Both the position numbers and the translations under genes were made by a program. A stretch of 64,000 nucleotides of DNA from Crocodylus rhombifer (Eukaryota; Chordata; Crocodylia; Crocodylidae): the NCBI GenBank assembly GCA_038503035.1, contig JAVSML010025215.1, positions 368,018 through 432,017 of the forward strand, read 5' to 3'. This document shows, piece by piece, positions 11,591 through 23,334 of the stretch; the stretch's first letter is position 1, and every line of letters begins with the position of its first letter. Under the pieces are notes generated by a model that did no database searches, had not been told where the DNA came from, and was given only the letters and a program-made list of their open reading frames with translations.

Positions 11591-11603
11591 ACTCAGGATT
11601 AGG

Positions 11604-11690
11604 GATGTAAATATCATTTAAAAAAAGATCTGTTTAACCTTATCTAATTATATCAGTTAATGGTTAACAGATAACACAATAGCTTGGACA
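11604..11690. mobile_element. hAT-like element, left end only
   Basis: AGGGATGTAAATATC followed by alternating TTAACC/GTTAAT motifs resembles the ends of sauropsid hAT MITEs that begin AGGGATGTAAATA and continue with ACCGGTTAA repeats. No matching right end was seen downstream. Confidence 0.35.
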
Positions 11691-11905
11691 CAGCTGCTGC
11701 TGGGAACTGCTCCCAGAGCCCCTGGATGGGGCAGTTGCCAGACAAGGCAGCCCATGTGAAGCTTGGCACTGGGAGGGGGAGAGCACCTGTGAATGAGCAG
11801 CTAATTGCCTAATTGATGTGTTATTAGTCTGCCTGCTATTTTCCTCTTTACCACACAGGCTCTGGGTACTCGTTCCCTTCACCTATCCCCCTCCCTTCCT
11901 CCTGG

Positions 11906-11908
<3 letters not shown>

Positions 11909-11942
<34 letters not shown>
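11909..11942. repeat. (CT)17 microsatellite
   Basis: Uninterrupted CT dinucleotide repeat, 17 units, embedded in a pyrimidine-rich stretch. Confidence 0.97.
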
Positions 11943-11947
<5 letters not shown>

Positions 11948-12118
11948 TTGCTTGACCTGCAGACTTCCCTGTCCAGGGCACTACGGGGCTTCTCTTCAGC
12001 CCTATCCCTGCTAGAGTGCACCCAGTGAAGCTACAGCCTTGTGATGGGCCACTTTGCTGCAAAGAATGTAAAAAAGGGGACCAGAGTGAGGCAGAATAAG
12101 CAAGGCACTGTGACTCTG

Positions 12119-12258
12119 TAGTCTAGTGGTTACTCATCTACAATGGGGACCTTCCTTGATTACATTTCTCTGCTTCCAGGACTGTTCAATGTAAAATACA
12201 GAAACAGCCCTGAAAACAGGAACCAAACCCATGTTTCCCCTTTCCTCCACTAGGTTAC
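12119..12258. repeat. tRNA-derived repeat, two heads in inverted orientation
   Basis: The left arm TAGTCTAGTGGTTACTCATC looks like a tRNA A box. The right arm, read in reverse complement, is GTAACCTAGTGGAGG followed by a B-box-like GGGTTTGGTTCC. The two arms form a loose palindrome of tRNA-like heads, as at 57234-57332. This suggests a SINE-like or foldback repeat and not a functional tRNA. Confidence 0.4.
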
Positions 12259-12404
12259 ACAATCAGGCTTCCTCTTGCTCCCTCTATCTGGTCCTATAAT
12301 GCTTATAATCTCAGTTTCCTAGTGGCTCAGCTACAACAGGAGGGTCATCCTTGTCTAATCTACGGCCCCTCCTCTTCTGGAAGGTGGAGGATATGTCTCT
12401 GAAC

Positions 12405-12480
12405 CCCACCTTAGGCAGAGGAGTGAAATGAATCCAGGCTTCCCACTTCATGTGAGTGCTTTAATCACTAGATATTATAT
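12405..12480 (-). repeat. tRNA-derived SINE-like relic
   Basis: On the minus strand: TATCTAGTGATTAAAGCACTC (A-box-like) followed after about 12 bases by AAGCCTGGATTCATT (B-box-like). The order and spacing fit a tRNA-derived SINE head. No acceptor stem is intact, so this is not a tRNA gene. Confidence 0.4.
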
Positions 12481-12484
12481 TACA

Positions 12485-14510
12485 AGTGGGCTCCACATCT
12501 CCTTTCCACACTTGATTAAAAGAAGTTGGCCAGTGCATTTTGTGATCCATTCATCATGTGAGATGTACTCTAAACTTGCATATTGGATTGGGCCCTGGAG
12601 AGAGTTTGTGTGGAAAAATGCCTGATTAGGTTAAGGTAGGAGACTATTTCCAAACTGCACAGATTGGGACAGTTCTGAGCAACTGTGTAGATGGAACTAG
12701 GCAGGTGCCTAGAGAATTTATGCACCGCCAGGGCTAGGCAGCAGCTGAGCACATCACAATTATGGCTTTAGGCACCTCAGTTCTTCTGGAGTCCTTTATT
12801 GGATCTAGCACTTTGGCAATCACAACTTATTTTATGCAGAAGGTACTCAGATACTGTGGTTATCAGCAGGCTGCATAATGTTCGTAATTTCTTCCCCTAA
12901 CTTCCAAATTCTGTTTCTTCCTTCATTGCTGTCTTAACATATTTCAAATCCAGTTTAAAAGGGATTCAAAAATTTAGAACAGATAACTTGAAACATCTGT
13001 TATCTTTTGGGTTTTTTTAGGCAGCACAAAATACAAAAGGAAATATTTCCAACACCTCGATCGAACTTCTCCTCACATTAGGCAGGTGAAAGTGAGAATT
13101 TCAGGGTAATTAATCAATGCAAACTTCCCAAATTTATCATTGTTAAAATGCACCTGTGCCCAACAATTTTGTGCTGATCCTTGGTAAAAATGTGCAGCGT
13201 GTTCATTAGACATCAGTAGCTCTCATGCCGCATCTGTGTAGAAAGGGCCAGGAAGAAGTAGTGTTCTGATCCATGTGGGGCTAGTGTTGGACAAAATTCT
13301 TTGAGACCTTGGCTCTGGATCTAATTGCTAATGGCTATTTTTCCAATGTCTGTATAACTTTTTAAATGTGAATGGGACCTGTATTTGAGTACTACTGCTC
13401 TTTACTCAGCCTCATGTACCTCTTAGTTTCTTGGCATGTATAATTTTAAAGTTTTTAAGTGTCCTTTTGAGGCTGGATGTAACCATGTCCAGAATTAATT
13501 TGGTCCCAATTCATACAGTATGAGAGTAGCTTCAGGCAACCTACCTGGATGCTTTGCAGCTGAGGCCTATATAGGAGCAGTGGCACTCCCTGAGTCACTG
13601 TGTATAGCTATCTCAGCTGTTGAATTAGGGGTATATGATGCACAGGAGTGTATGAACCACCTTTCTATAAGATCCTGGCAGCCAGTTGCTTTGAGAGAGT
13701 TTCTTTCTCATCCCTATGGGGCACTATGGAGATCTTTACCCGTGGTTTGTTGTTGAGGCACAGAATTCAGTCTTCCATGCTCAGTGCAAGAACAAGTAAA
13801 AAAAATTGTCAAAATGAGTTTGTTCGCTTTTGTTTCCATCAAACATACAGCTATTTCAATAGAGACCAAATATTTCACAACTATGTTACTATATAAAAGA
13901 AAATTCCTGCAGGAACAAAATCTAAATGAAACGTCAGGACTTTTGACATGCGTTTTTGGAGAATTCTAAAAAAAATTTTGTTTTTATTACTTTATCGTTT
14001 ATATAGTTCGTATTATTGTATTAGTTTTTTCACAATTTATCTACTGCTACTGATATAAAAATGTTCTATTTTAATTCATTTGACTTTGTTTCATAGTGTC
14101 AAATTAGTTCCTACAGTAATATTGCAGTACTAAATAAGTGTTGCGTGTTGCGCTTATATTGTCATGTTATATGACCTGTTGTTAGTACTGTTGCAGTATT
14201 ATACAACACTTCTTACCTGTCATGGAAAAGCAGAAAAATAATACAAATGAAATTCCCAGAGAATAAGATATGAAATGAAATGTGAAATTTAAACATACAT
14301 TTCCTTGAAGATATTTTTTTGTTATTCTTGTTTTATGAGAAATTTTCCAAATATGCTTTTGTTCCAATTTGGTATTAAAACGAGTATTGAAATGTGTATG
14401 TTTCCCAGACAGAAATTCTGAGTTCCAGTCAAAAGGGTAAGGCTTTATCTACAGAAGACTCTGGTGTGTGGATTTGTGCATTGACAAAGGTAACTTGAGT
14501 TGAGTGTGGT
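12485..14510. other. No gene; AT-rich DNA
   Basis: Very AT-rich, especially 13960-14200. No exon-like frame or repeat ends recognised. Confidence 0.6.
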
Positions 14511-15030
14511 TCATAGATTTTCATAGACATTGGGGCTGGAAGGGACCTCGGGAGATCATCGAGTCCAGCCCCCCGCCCAAAGGGCAGGAAGTCAGCTGGG
14601 GTCATAGGATCCCAGCAAGATAAGCATCCAATTTACTCTTGAAGGTGTTCAATGTAGGTGCTTGAACCACCTCCGCTGGCAGACTGTTCCAGACCTTGGG
14701 GGCTCGGACAGTAAAGAAATTCTTCCTTATGTGCAGCCCGAAACGGTCTTGCAGGAGTTTGTGACCGTTCGACCTCGTCATCCCTTGGGGCGCTCTGGTG
14801 AACAGACGTTCCCCCAGATCCTGGTGGTCACCCCTGATAAACTTACAGGTGGCCATCAGATCACCCCTGAGCCTGCGCTTTTCCGGGCTAAAGAGTCCCA
14901 TGGCTCTCAGCCTGTCATCGTAAGATCTGTTTTCCTGACCTCTGATCATGCGCGTGGCTCTCCTCTGGACTCTCTCAAGCTTCTCCACATCCTTTTTGAA
15001 TTGTGGAGCCCAAAACTGGACGCAGTACAC
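14511..15030 (-). mobile_element. CR1 LINE 3' fragment
   Basis: Minus-strand CR1, about 520 bp, strongly 5'-truncated. The tail repeat is TCATAGATTTTCATAGACATT, next to GGGGCTGGAAGGGACCTCGG. An open 142-residue frame (14602-15030) is the ORF2 C-terminus: VQFWAPQFKKDVEKLERVQR, TRMIRGQENRSYDDRLRAMG, RRLRGDLMATCKF, NFFTVRAPKVWNSLPAEVV and FKSKLDAYLAGIL. It matches the subfamily of 31398-33583 and 57137-57232. The open frame and few differences indicate a relatively young copy. It lacks the RT active site. Confidence 0.93.
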
Positions 15031-18000
15031 TGGTGATAGTCAGGGTATTAGTATAAAGCTTTTGGTTTGTTCATTTCATCAAGATTTTAATCCAAAGTAT
15101 TTGTTTTAATTTTTGGTTGCTAGCCAGCACTTACATATGGCAAAGCATTGATTCAGTGATTTTATTGTTAAGCTATGGGCTGACTCAGATATTTTCTAAT
15201 TGGTGTATGAAATGTAAGATATGCAGGGTTATGAATATCTGATACAATACAGAGATTCCAGCTAAGTATAAATGTCTAGTAAAGTTAAGATACTGTATTA
15301 AGTGGAATATTGTATCCCAGACAAGACTGCTATAGTATGTACATAACAGAAATGTGAAAGGTAAAATTTTCTTAGAGTTCCTACAGTGAAGGATCTGTAG
15401 GATCTGTGAAATCCTGCAGAGAATCAAGGAAAATCTGCATTACAAATTACAATACACGTCTCCCACAGATCCTGCATTTTTCAGCTGTCTCCATTGTATT
15501 ATTTGTTGAAATTGTAATGTGCCCGTTTCCGTTTGCTCATGAGTCAGGACTAGTTCTTAACAGGTATTTTGAATGCCTGCATTTTTGCAAGTTTTGTCAA
15601 AATAAAATTTCTGAATTTTAAATGTATATTTTGCAGGCTTAAATAGCCACTGAGTAGTAACAGCAGCTGAAATAAGAGAACTGTTGTTAATTTAAAAAAG
15701 AAACCCAGAGCGATTAACAGAATAGTGTAACGTGAACAAGGGTGAGACTATCATAGACTGATAACAAGTGCCCTGCTGAGTGGCAGCCTATGACATCACA
15801 GACCTTGTTTAGGAGCTACTCCCATGCCATAAATTAAATAACAAGAAGATAAAAACCTAAACTAACAAAAACAAACAAAAGCAACCCACCTCCTCCAAAT
15901 GTATTATTTAGTGAAATCTCATTATTTTTAAGTCAGTCTCATGATTTTGGTGCACTGTGCCCCTTATCACTTAATGCTTGGCATTGGAAAGGCATATAGC
16001 TGAAGAGATGCTCTGAGCTAAGGTATTTCCCCACCATCCAGTTCAGAGTCTCTTCCTTGTCTCTGTTGCATGTTTTGGACTGAAGTGACTACTGCAGTAA
16101 CTTGTATTGGTGCAAGTCTTCATTTAAACTAGTACAATCTAGTCTGGGGGTTTTCCTTGGTATATATACATTGATGTAGTTACATGGGGAGCTTAAGTTC
16201 ATGCTTATTCCTAACTACCAGTTTGGTCTGGTCTGTCACATTGAAGAAAAAAAAAAAGTCTTATCAAAACTAGCCAAGTCTCCTGGATGTAAAAGTCTAG
16301 ATTAGAAATCCTGAGAAAATGATCCATATTCTACTTGTGGCTGGGTCAGAAATACAAGGGAAATAGTACTTTTAATACTGGAGCCCTGATTTCTGGTTGG
16401 AATCAAAACTCACTGAAGTTTGGAAGGGGGGGAAAGGCAGCATCTTGAGTACTGAACAAGCAACTTTTAGGGTGTTACAGTAAGTTCTGATACCTCCCTG
16501 GCCATCACCAATCTTTAGGTGGGCCCAGTTAATGGGTTCCTCATCTTTTTTGCTAGCATGGTCACATAGCAGTTAGACTGGAGGGTACCATCCTGGGGTC
16601 AGGTTTCTGATGTGACTCTCTTTTATGTTGTCTTAGACCCAGTTATCTTAGACCCAAAACCTAGTTTCTAAGACTTCCTAAGTCTCTACCCCCAGTTGCT
16701 GTCATATATTTTCTCAGAGTTCTCCTAGGCTCTGGACACTTTGGCCTTCTAATTTAATCCATTTGGGAACCAACAAGAAAGGCTTAGGAATTCCCTAACC
16801 ACATTGACTTTACTCTTAAAATATTTAAGAATTGCAAAATAAGTGTAAAAAAAACAAGTCTGGAGATGTGTCCTACCTCATCTGAACTTACTTTTTTCTA
16901 GGAGTCTATAGTTTACCAGTGTGTTGGGATGGACAGAATCCATTCTACCTTGTTCCTTTTGCAAGTTTGTCTCTCATGTGGCAATAGCTGACCCCTGCAC
17001 AGAAAGAACCCTGTTCTTAAAGCAGGCTTCCATCTCTGCAGTGTGTATTCAGAAGAAGAGGCTTTAGATCAACTAGTCATTTGTCCCTCCTTTCATTTCT
17101 TGTGGTTCTGTATGGATTCATATATAGGGGCCAGCAGTAGAGAGACAATCATGCTTCACGGTTCTGGATTTTAGCTGTCAGTGATGGACCTCCAGTGAGG
17201 TGTTAAACAAAAGGATTACTTTGTGGAATGTAGTGTAATAAAAAATAAGTTTGTCATTTGCCAAATTCAGATTAGTATTCAATAAACTGTACAGAACAGT
17301 AACCATAATTTGATAGTGATGTATCTGACACACAAGAAAAAATATTCACTTTAAAGCTACTTTGAATTTTTGTCATTCTCCCCAAACTTCTGTTTAGGAC
17401 CTCCCAAAACCCTTCTGTTTGGCTATTTGCTACAGTTTAATTTAAAAGCTAAGCTTTTAACTGTTGCTTTCAGCAGTCCTTATCCACCATTAAAAAATCC
17501 TTAATGAAAACAAAAGTTCTTATATTAAAAATACATTTTCTTCAAAAGAAGTGGGAATTGAGACACCATCTGTACTGCTCTTGAATCCCATCCAGTTCCT
17601 CCAAATGAAAGCCAAATTAACAGCAGCACATCTCCCCCATAGTTCTGTCTCTGAGACTTGTACTGAATCTTTGGGAAGAAGCAAAATACCACCTCAACAA
17701 AAGCTATAAAAGGTTGTTTGTTTGTTTTTAAATGCATAGCTGTAATAGCCAAGTACCTTCACAAGCCATTCTTTTAAGTTGCAATTTAAGTTAATATGTT
17801 TATCTGGGTAATGTAACGTTTTCTATGACTGAATCTTAGGGTTTCATTCTGACACTGCTATCACCATAATGACATACACTGTGGAAAGAAGTGTGTAACT
17901 GCATCTTCTTTAAATTCACCCTGGGTCACTACATCCTTTTGTGGTTTTGGTTTTAAGTCATTATGATGATGCAGTCTCATGCTTCTTTCCAGAGTGTAGC

Positions 18001-19176
18001 TAGTTCCCTGCTTCCCCAGATGCCTGGTTCCCCCATGGAGTCTGGACCATGCTATGAAGGCAATAGCTGTGGACTTTTTTTAAGTCTCCAAAGGAGGTAG
18101 GAATCTGCTTTGCTTCTCAGAGCCCTCTTCCTTCCCTTCAGTGCTCCCCTTCCCTTCCATTGCCCCGTCCCTCTTTGGGTGCAGGAATGGGAGATCTGCC
18201 TGTCACTGCCGCTGTCCCTAGCTGACACGGGAGAGAAAGGAGCCTCTGAGTTGCTTCTGCCTGCAGGGAGCTGCTATGCTGGGATCTAGGCTTAACAAGG
18301 CATGGCAGCAGCAGGAGGGCTGCCCCTTCCTACCCAGTTCCTCCAGGTGTTTCCTACCAGCCCAGGAGCAGGCTAAGGGAGGGGGAATCCTCTGGCTGAA
18401 CCCAGGTTCTTATCCAGCTGTCCTGCAGCCATGGCTGGAGTGGGGCAGGACTGGCCATGGCAGAAGTGGATTGGCCTTTTTTCCCTCTGTGCTCCCAGAG
18501 GCATGTGTAGATAGGCAGAAGGGGAAATGGGAGGTGGGGGACCTGCTCCTGAGCACAAAGGGGAAGGGAGGGAGTGCTGAGAGCAGGGTAGAAAATTTGT
18601 ACCTGATTCAGGGACTTGAAACTCCTGGAGTATGGTCTGCTTGCCATAATTGTGACAAGGAGCCTGGGAGACAGGGTGTAGCTGCTTTTGCAACACAGGT
18701 GCTGCTCCTGGACTCCTGTTTTCAAAATCATAGATCTGCCTATGTAGGGACTCCAAGTCAGACTTAGGGGGCATTTAGGCCTAATTCAATCCATGCATGT
18801 TTCTATCAGTAAAATTCTACAGGTAACTAATGTTTTGCTTCTGTACATGCCCTGAACAGGCCCCATGGGCACAGACAGAAGTGACAGTTTTTGTCCAATT
18901 TGGCCATAGAAAGTGGTCTAGAGCTGTGACCAAACACAAGTGCATGACTGCAAACCAGTTAAAAAATAAATGATCAGGTGAAAATCTGACCCCTTATTGC
19001 ATAAGGGGGCAGATGATGACATTTCAAAACACTGTCTTCTGTAACTTGTGCTTGCCCGCCTCCCAGCCTCAGAGCTGTTTCAAGAATGGGAAGGGCGAAA
19101 GGGAGTGGAGGGAGTTTGGTTTGGGTTTTTTTCAGCCCCTGCTGGAGGATGGGGAAGGTGTATTGGACTTCCCCAG

Positions 19177-19177
<1 letters not shown>
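15031..19177. other. No gene; mixed intergenic or intronic DNA
   Basis: No supported exon. The 18000-18780 part is GC-richer and has overlapping open frames on both strands but no recognisable domain or splice context. Frames there look like base-composition effects. Confidence 0.55.
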
Positions 19178-19224
<47 letters not shown>

Positions 19225-19234
19225 NNNNNNNNNN

Positions 19235-19282
<48 letters not shown>
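19178..19282. repeat. (TG)n microsatellite containing an assembly gap
   Basis: TG dinucleotide tract interrupted by ten Ns at 19225-19234, so true length is unknown. Frames through it that read Cys-Val or Thr-His repeats are artefacts. Confidence 0.97.
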
Positions 19283-19283
<1 letters not shown>

Positions 19284-19844
19284 AGGCAGGGCTCCAATTC
19301 ACCCAGCAGGGGGTGGCAGGGAGGAGGGCTGCTGCTAAGGGAACTACAGGCTGGCAGCCAGCAACTAGATTCCCCTCCCTGCTGCAACTAACAGTGAACT
19401 TCTGTTTGGTTCGGGGGATTGTTGCAACTCAGAGCACTTCCTGCAAAGCCATCTTAGTACAGCAGGGAGCTGCACTTCTGTCTGCATCCCATGTTGTCAG
19501 AACAGTTTAGTGCTTTTGTCACCTCTAAGCCTGGTCAGGATCTTCAAACTAAGCATTCACCTGCCTGTTTCTAGTGAGGGACTGTTTATACACTTGATAT
19601 TAATACATAAACAGGCATAACTATTGGGATCAGACCACAATTCTCATATAAACCCACTGTGGTAGTCATTCTGCTTCTTTGCTCTTTTTCTCTAACTTGC
19701 TGAAACAAATTCTTTTCTGCAAAGCCTTTCAATAGAAAGGATTTTATGCAAAAGGAGGATATTCACAACAGGAGGACCCCTACACCAAGAGATGTTATTC
19801 GCTCTCACTTAACTGTGTGGTGGGAGTTGTGGATTTTGACTCCT

Positions 19845-19912
19845 TGAGGCAGAGGAGGGAAATGAACTTGGGTGTTTTATAGCCTCACAAGTGCTATGCC
19901 TGTTGTATAAGG
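19845..19912 (-). repeat. tRNA-derived SINE-like relic
   Basis: GAGGCAGAGGAGGGAAATGAACTTGGGT matches the layout of 12405-12480 (GGCAGAGGAGTGAAATGAATCCAGG), a B-box-like region on the minus strand. The A-box half is decayed. Confidence 0.3.
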
Positions 19913-20824
19913 GAAGGTGGTCGCCAGTATTACTACCACAAGTCATATTTTAGAGCAGGGAAGTGATCTCCTTTTTTGTTTGAAATAAAAGACTTATCTC
20001 ACAGAACCTTTAGCTGTTTAAATGCATCTGGGAAGCAGTTGCCAACCTGGTGTTGGTAATTCAGAAACACGCTTCCTTCTGTTTTTCCTGTTGGTCACAT
20101 TATGCATCTTTGCCTCAGAGGTCTATCCATTTAGAATGAGGTGCTGAACTATCCCTATACACTGTGTATAGGTAGCTTAGACACTTCATTCAGCTGAGGT
20201 GGACTTGCAGTGCTGAGTCCATTTGTGAATCTAGCCCATAGCACCTTTTACAGTAAATCAATAAGAATAGCTAAGACCATGGTACCCTTCCAGAAGTCTC
20301 TGGCTGTTTCAATTTTAAAGACAGAAACCAGAATTTTGCTTCTTTTTTTTGTTTAGATTCCTCATTTATGCTTGTATACACTGTCATTTTAGGAGACAGA
20401 TGTAGGTAGAGGGAGATGGGGTCATTGTTCTTAATTGCTATAGTGGATAGCTGCCTCTGGGTGTATCCCAATAATCAGCAACTTGTGTTTCCCTGGGGAC
20501 AAACAGCAATGGCACAGATTTGTGCCACTGATACTTGTCCCTGAGGAATGCCTCTGCACATGGGCTCTTTCTTGCACATGGCAGGTTGCCCTGTGTGGGG
20601 TAGGGGAGGCAGGGACCAGCACTTGGGCTGGCCCCAGCAATATTACCTGGGCATATGGAGCCTGGCTGGCACCTGGAGCATGGCCCTAGCTGGCCAGGCT
20701 CTAGGTTAGGGTGGCTGCCACCACATGCACTGCACTGCTTTTTTCCTGATGGGTGTCTTTTTTGATACCAGGAGATCCCAATGTCAAAAAAAATGCTGCA
20801 CTGCTAATTAGCAGGGTAGTGAAT

Positions 20825-20877
20825 GTGTGCATGTGCAGTGCCTGTAGTTTGTGGTGCCACAAACTGCACATGCACAC
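20825..20877. repeat. Near-perfect hairpin (inverted repeat)
   Basis: GTGTGCATGTGCAGT (20825-20839) and GTTTGTGG (20847-20854) pair exactly with CCACAAAC (20857-20864) and ACTGCACATGCACAC (20863-20877, overlapping two bases). The loop is only TG and a 7-base bulge (GCCTGTA) sits in the left arm. A foldback end of a DNA transposon is the likeliest origin. A small-RNA precursor is possible but unsupported. Confidence 0.8.
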
Positions 20878-21521
20878 TTGTCTGGACACATCCTTTGAGG
20901 CCAGTTTGGCTTGAGCTTCATGACCAGCATTGTCCAAAAGAAGTGCAGCTGGTCAGGCAGTTTATAGATTGCAATTTGGTCTTCGGTGTAGCAGAGACTT
21001 TATGTATTAATTGTTCTGAAGATTAGAGTCAGAACCTTAAACCAATCTCTGAGACTAATATTAGAAAGAAGTTTTAATTATAAAGTACCATCATCTTCAC
21101 TTGAAAGCCATTGGTGTATAATTAGCAAGATACTGAGATTACTGTTTCTGACTTCGATAAAAGTTTTTTAAATGGGGCTTAGATGCATGAGGGGAGAGAA
21201 CTGTTCTTCCCACTCTAGAGCTGTTATCAGTGGGTCTGTCGCGAATAGGTTTGAAAGGAGAAGGTAAACTAACTTATGATTTGTAGCATCAGTCAGCCAT
21301 GTTTGAGTGAGTTTTGATAACCACAGCTGGGCAAATTGCATATTTTTCTACTGAGTGGCTGACATAAAAAATCTCAAAGAAAAATCTAATTGGGCTGACC
21401 TGAAAAAGACATTTTTTCAGAGTTTTTTTTAAATTAACTTAAAAGCTTACATTTTGTTTGACCCAAAATACAATGTTTTGTTTCAATTTTACTTATTTAA
21501 TCCTTTTGTTTAACCCTTTTA

Positions 21522-22497
21522 GAATCATAGAATCACTGAGTCGGAAGGGACCTAGACAGATCATCGAGTCCAACCCCTGCCATGGGCAGGAAGGAGCACT
21601 GGAGGTGGGAGGGCTCATAAGACCCCAGCCAGGTGCCCATCCAGTCTCCTCTTGAAGATTTCCAGGGAAGGTGAGAGCACCACTTCTCTGGGAAGCCTAT
21701 TTCAGGCTCTGGCCACCCTTACCGTGAAGTAGTTCTTCCTAATATCTAACCTAAACCTATCCTCCCTTAGCTTGTGGCCATTGTTCCTGGTGACTCCAAG
21801 GGGGGCCCTGGTGAACAGACTTTTCCCAAGTCCCTGCTGGTGGCCCCTGATAAGGTTGTAGGCAGCCACAAGATCCCCCCTCAGTCTCCTCTTGCGGAGA
21901 CTGAAGAGATTCAGGTCCCTCAGCCTCTCCTCGTAGGGCTGGCCACAGAGGCCCCCAACCATAAGAGTGGCCTCCTCTGGACCCTCTCCAGGTTCTCCAC
22001 GTCCTTCTTGAAGTGCGGCACCCAGAACTGGACACAGTACTGCAGCTGCGGCCTGACCGGCACCGCATAGAGGGGGAGCAAGACCTCTCTGGACCTGTTA
22101 GTGATGCCCCTGTTGATGCATGACAGGGTGCGGTTGGCTCTGCCTATTGCTTCGTCGCATTGGCGATTCATATTCATCCTGGAGTCGATCATGACTCCAA
22201 GATCCCTCTCTGCCTCTGGGCTGCTGAGAGGGTCAACCTCTAACTTATAACCATAATGCTGGTTCCCTCTCCCCAGGTGCAGCAGTTGTCCTTGTTGAAC
22301 CACATCCTGCTCAGATCCGCCCACTTCTCCAACCTACCCAGGTCTGCCAGGATGCGGTCCCTGCCTGCCGGTGTATTCACTTTACCCCACAGCTTGTTGT
22401 CATCAGCAAACTTGAACAGGGTGCTCTCCACACCCTCATCCAGGTCACTAATGAAGATGTTGAACGGCATCGGCCCAAGGACCGAGGCCTGGGGGAT
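21522..22497 (-). mobile_element. CR1 LINE fragment with RT active site
   Basis: Minus-strand CR1 of about 975 bp. The 3' tail reads AGAATCATAGAATCACTGAG with GGAAGGGACCTAGACAGATC beside it. Moving upstream on the minus strand are the C-terminal domain (RDLNLFSLRKRRLRGDLVAA), a CIN-type repeat region (LSCINRGITNRSREVLLPLY, QYCVQFWVPHFKKDVENLER) and the RT core ([20 protein letters not shown] ending in DDNK). It is truncated just before the PQGS motif at 22497. Frames are 21920-22324 and 22240-22470, separated by shifts. It is a different subfamily from 14511-15030, judged by tail and 3' UTR. Confidence 0.92.
22240..22470 (-). pseudogene. CR1 RT palm fragment (FADD motif)
   Basis: A 76-residue frame holding [20 protein letters not shown] followed by the active-site FADD. 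This is the polymerase palm of the CR1 at 21522-22497. It is cut off upstream by truncation and shifted downstream near 22300, so no complete domain remains. Confidence 0.85.
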
Positions 22498-23254
22498 TCT
22501 GCTTTTCTTTTTTTAAAATAAGGTTTTTAAAACAGTCATTGGTTGACTGGCTACAGTTCCCTCTAGGGATTTTCTTTACAAATAACTTTCTGGCCATTTC
22601 TAACATTTATTCCTTTCTGTTGCAAATTGGGAAGGGCTGTATATAGGTGATCAGGTTTAATGGCAGTGTGTAGGGTTAGGGGTATATTGGAAACTTGGAG
22701 AGTAGTGTAACAGTCACAGGGAACTGAATTAACCTTGTAAGTATTGCTCCAACAAAGAGGAAAGTGGAGTTACAAGCAGAAGGTATATAAAGGTATGTGG
22801 TGGAATGAATTGCAGGGGCCGAGGTGAAGAGCAGTGGCCTTTCTGTTCTTTTCTAGGAAGGGGAGACAGATGGTGCCACCTATGTTTCAAAGTTCTTGTA
22901 GGCTGCTTGTACATGTGATGCGGGGGGGTTAGTCCTCTAAGCTGAAATAGTGGGTTTTTAATTACGACAATGAAAAACCACCATTTCAATTTAGGGGCTT
23001 CTGTCACTGTTATGGTGAGGGGCTTGATACTTTTTCCTTTTCTTTTCCACTGCAGAGCCTGCCCACTGCTCCCACAGCTGGGGGCAAGTTGCTCTGCTGG
23101 CAGGCTGAGAGGCTCCTGAGTTGCGGGGGGGTCCTGGTACTTCCCTCAATGATGGTGATGCCCTCCAGGGCCACCTTAGTGGGCTGCTGTTGAGCAGGTG
23201 CTGACTGGCAACCCCCTGCAACTCAAGGGCTGCTTGGCCCACTGGTAGCTCACC

Positions 23255-23334
23255 CCCCACCCCCTGGCCATAGGAAACATGGGCCCCTCACTGCTGCCAC
23301 CTTCAGCCTGCCTCGCCTATGGCCGGGGGTGGGG
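23255..23334. repeat. Inverted repeat in GC-rich block
   Basis: CCCCACCCCCTGGCCATAGG (23255-23274) pairs with CCTATGGCCGGGGGTGGGG (23316-23334) with one indel and a 41-base loop. Probably part of a foldback or MITE remnant. Confidence 0.65.

Larger units (their letters stand above)
19283..21521. other. No gene; includes SINE relic and hairpin
   Basis: No exon seen. Contains the relic at 19845-19912 and the inverted repeat at 20825-20877. The remainder shows no recognised repeat or coding signal. Confidence 0.55.

Noticed and set aside
12119..12258. Functional tRNA gene
   Set aside because: A- and B-box-like motifs are present but no cloverleaf or acceptor stem can be formed.
18276..18774. 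Long overlapping open frames on both strands
   Set aside because: They occur in a GC-rich block where stop codons are rare on all frames; residue composition is low-information and no family is recognised.
19013..19510. Frames encoding Cys-Val or Thr-His repeats
   Set aside because: They translate the TG microsatellite and its assembly gap.
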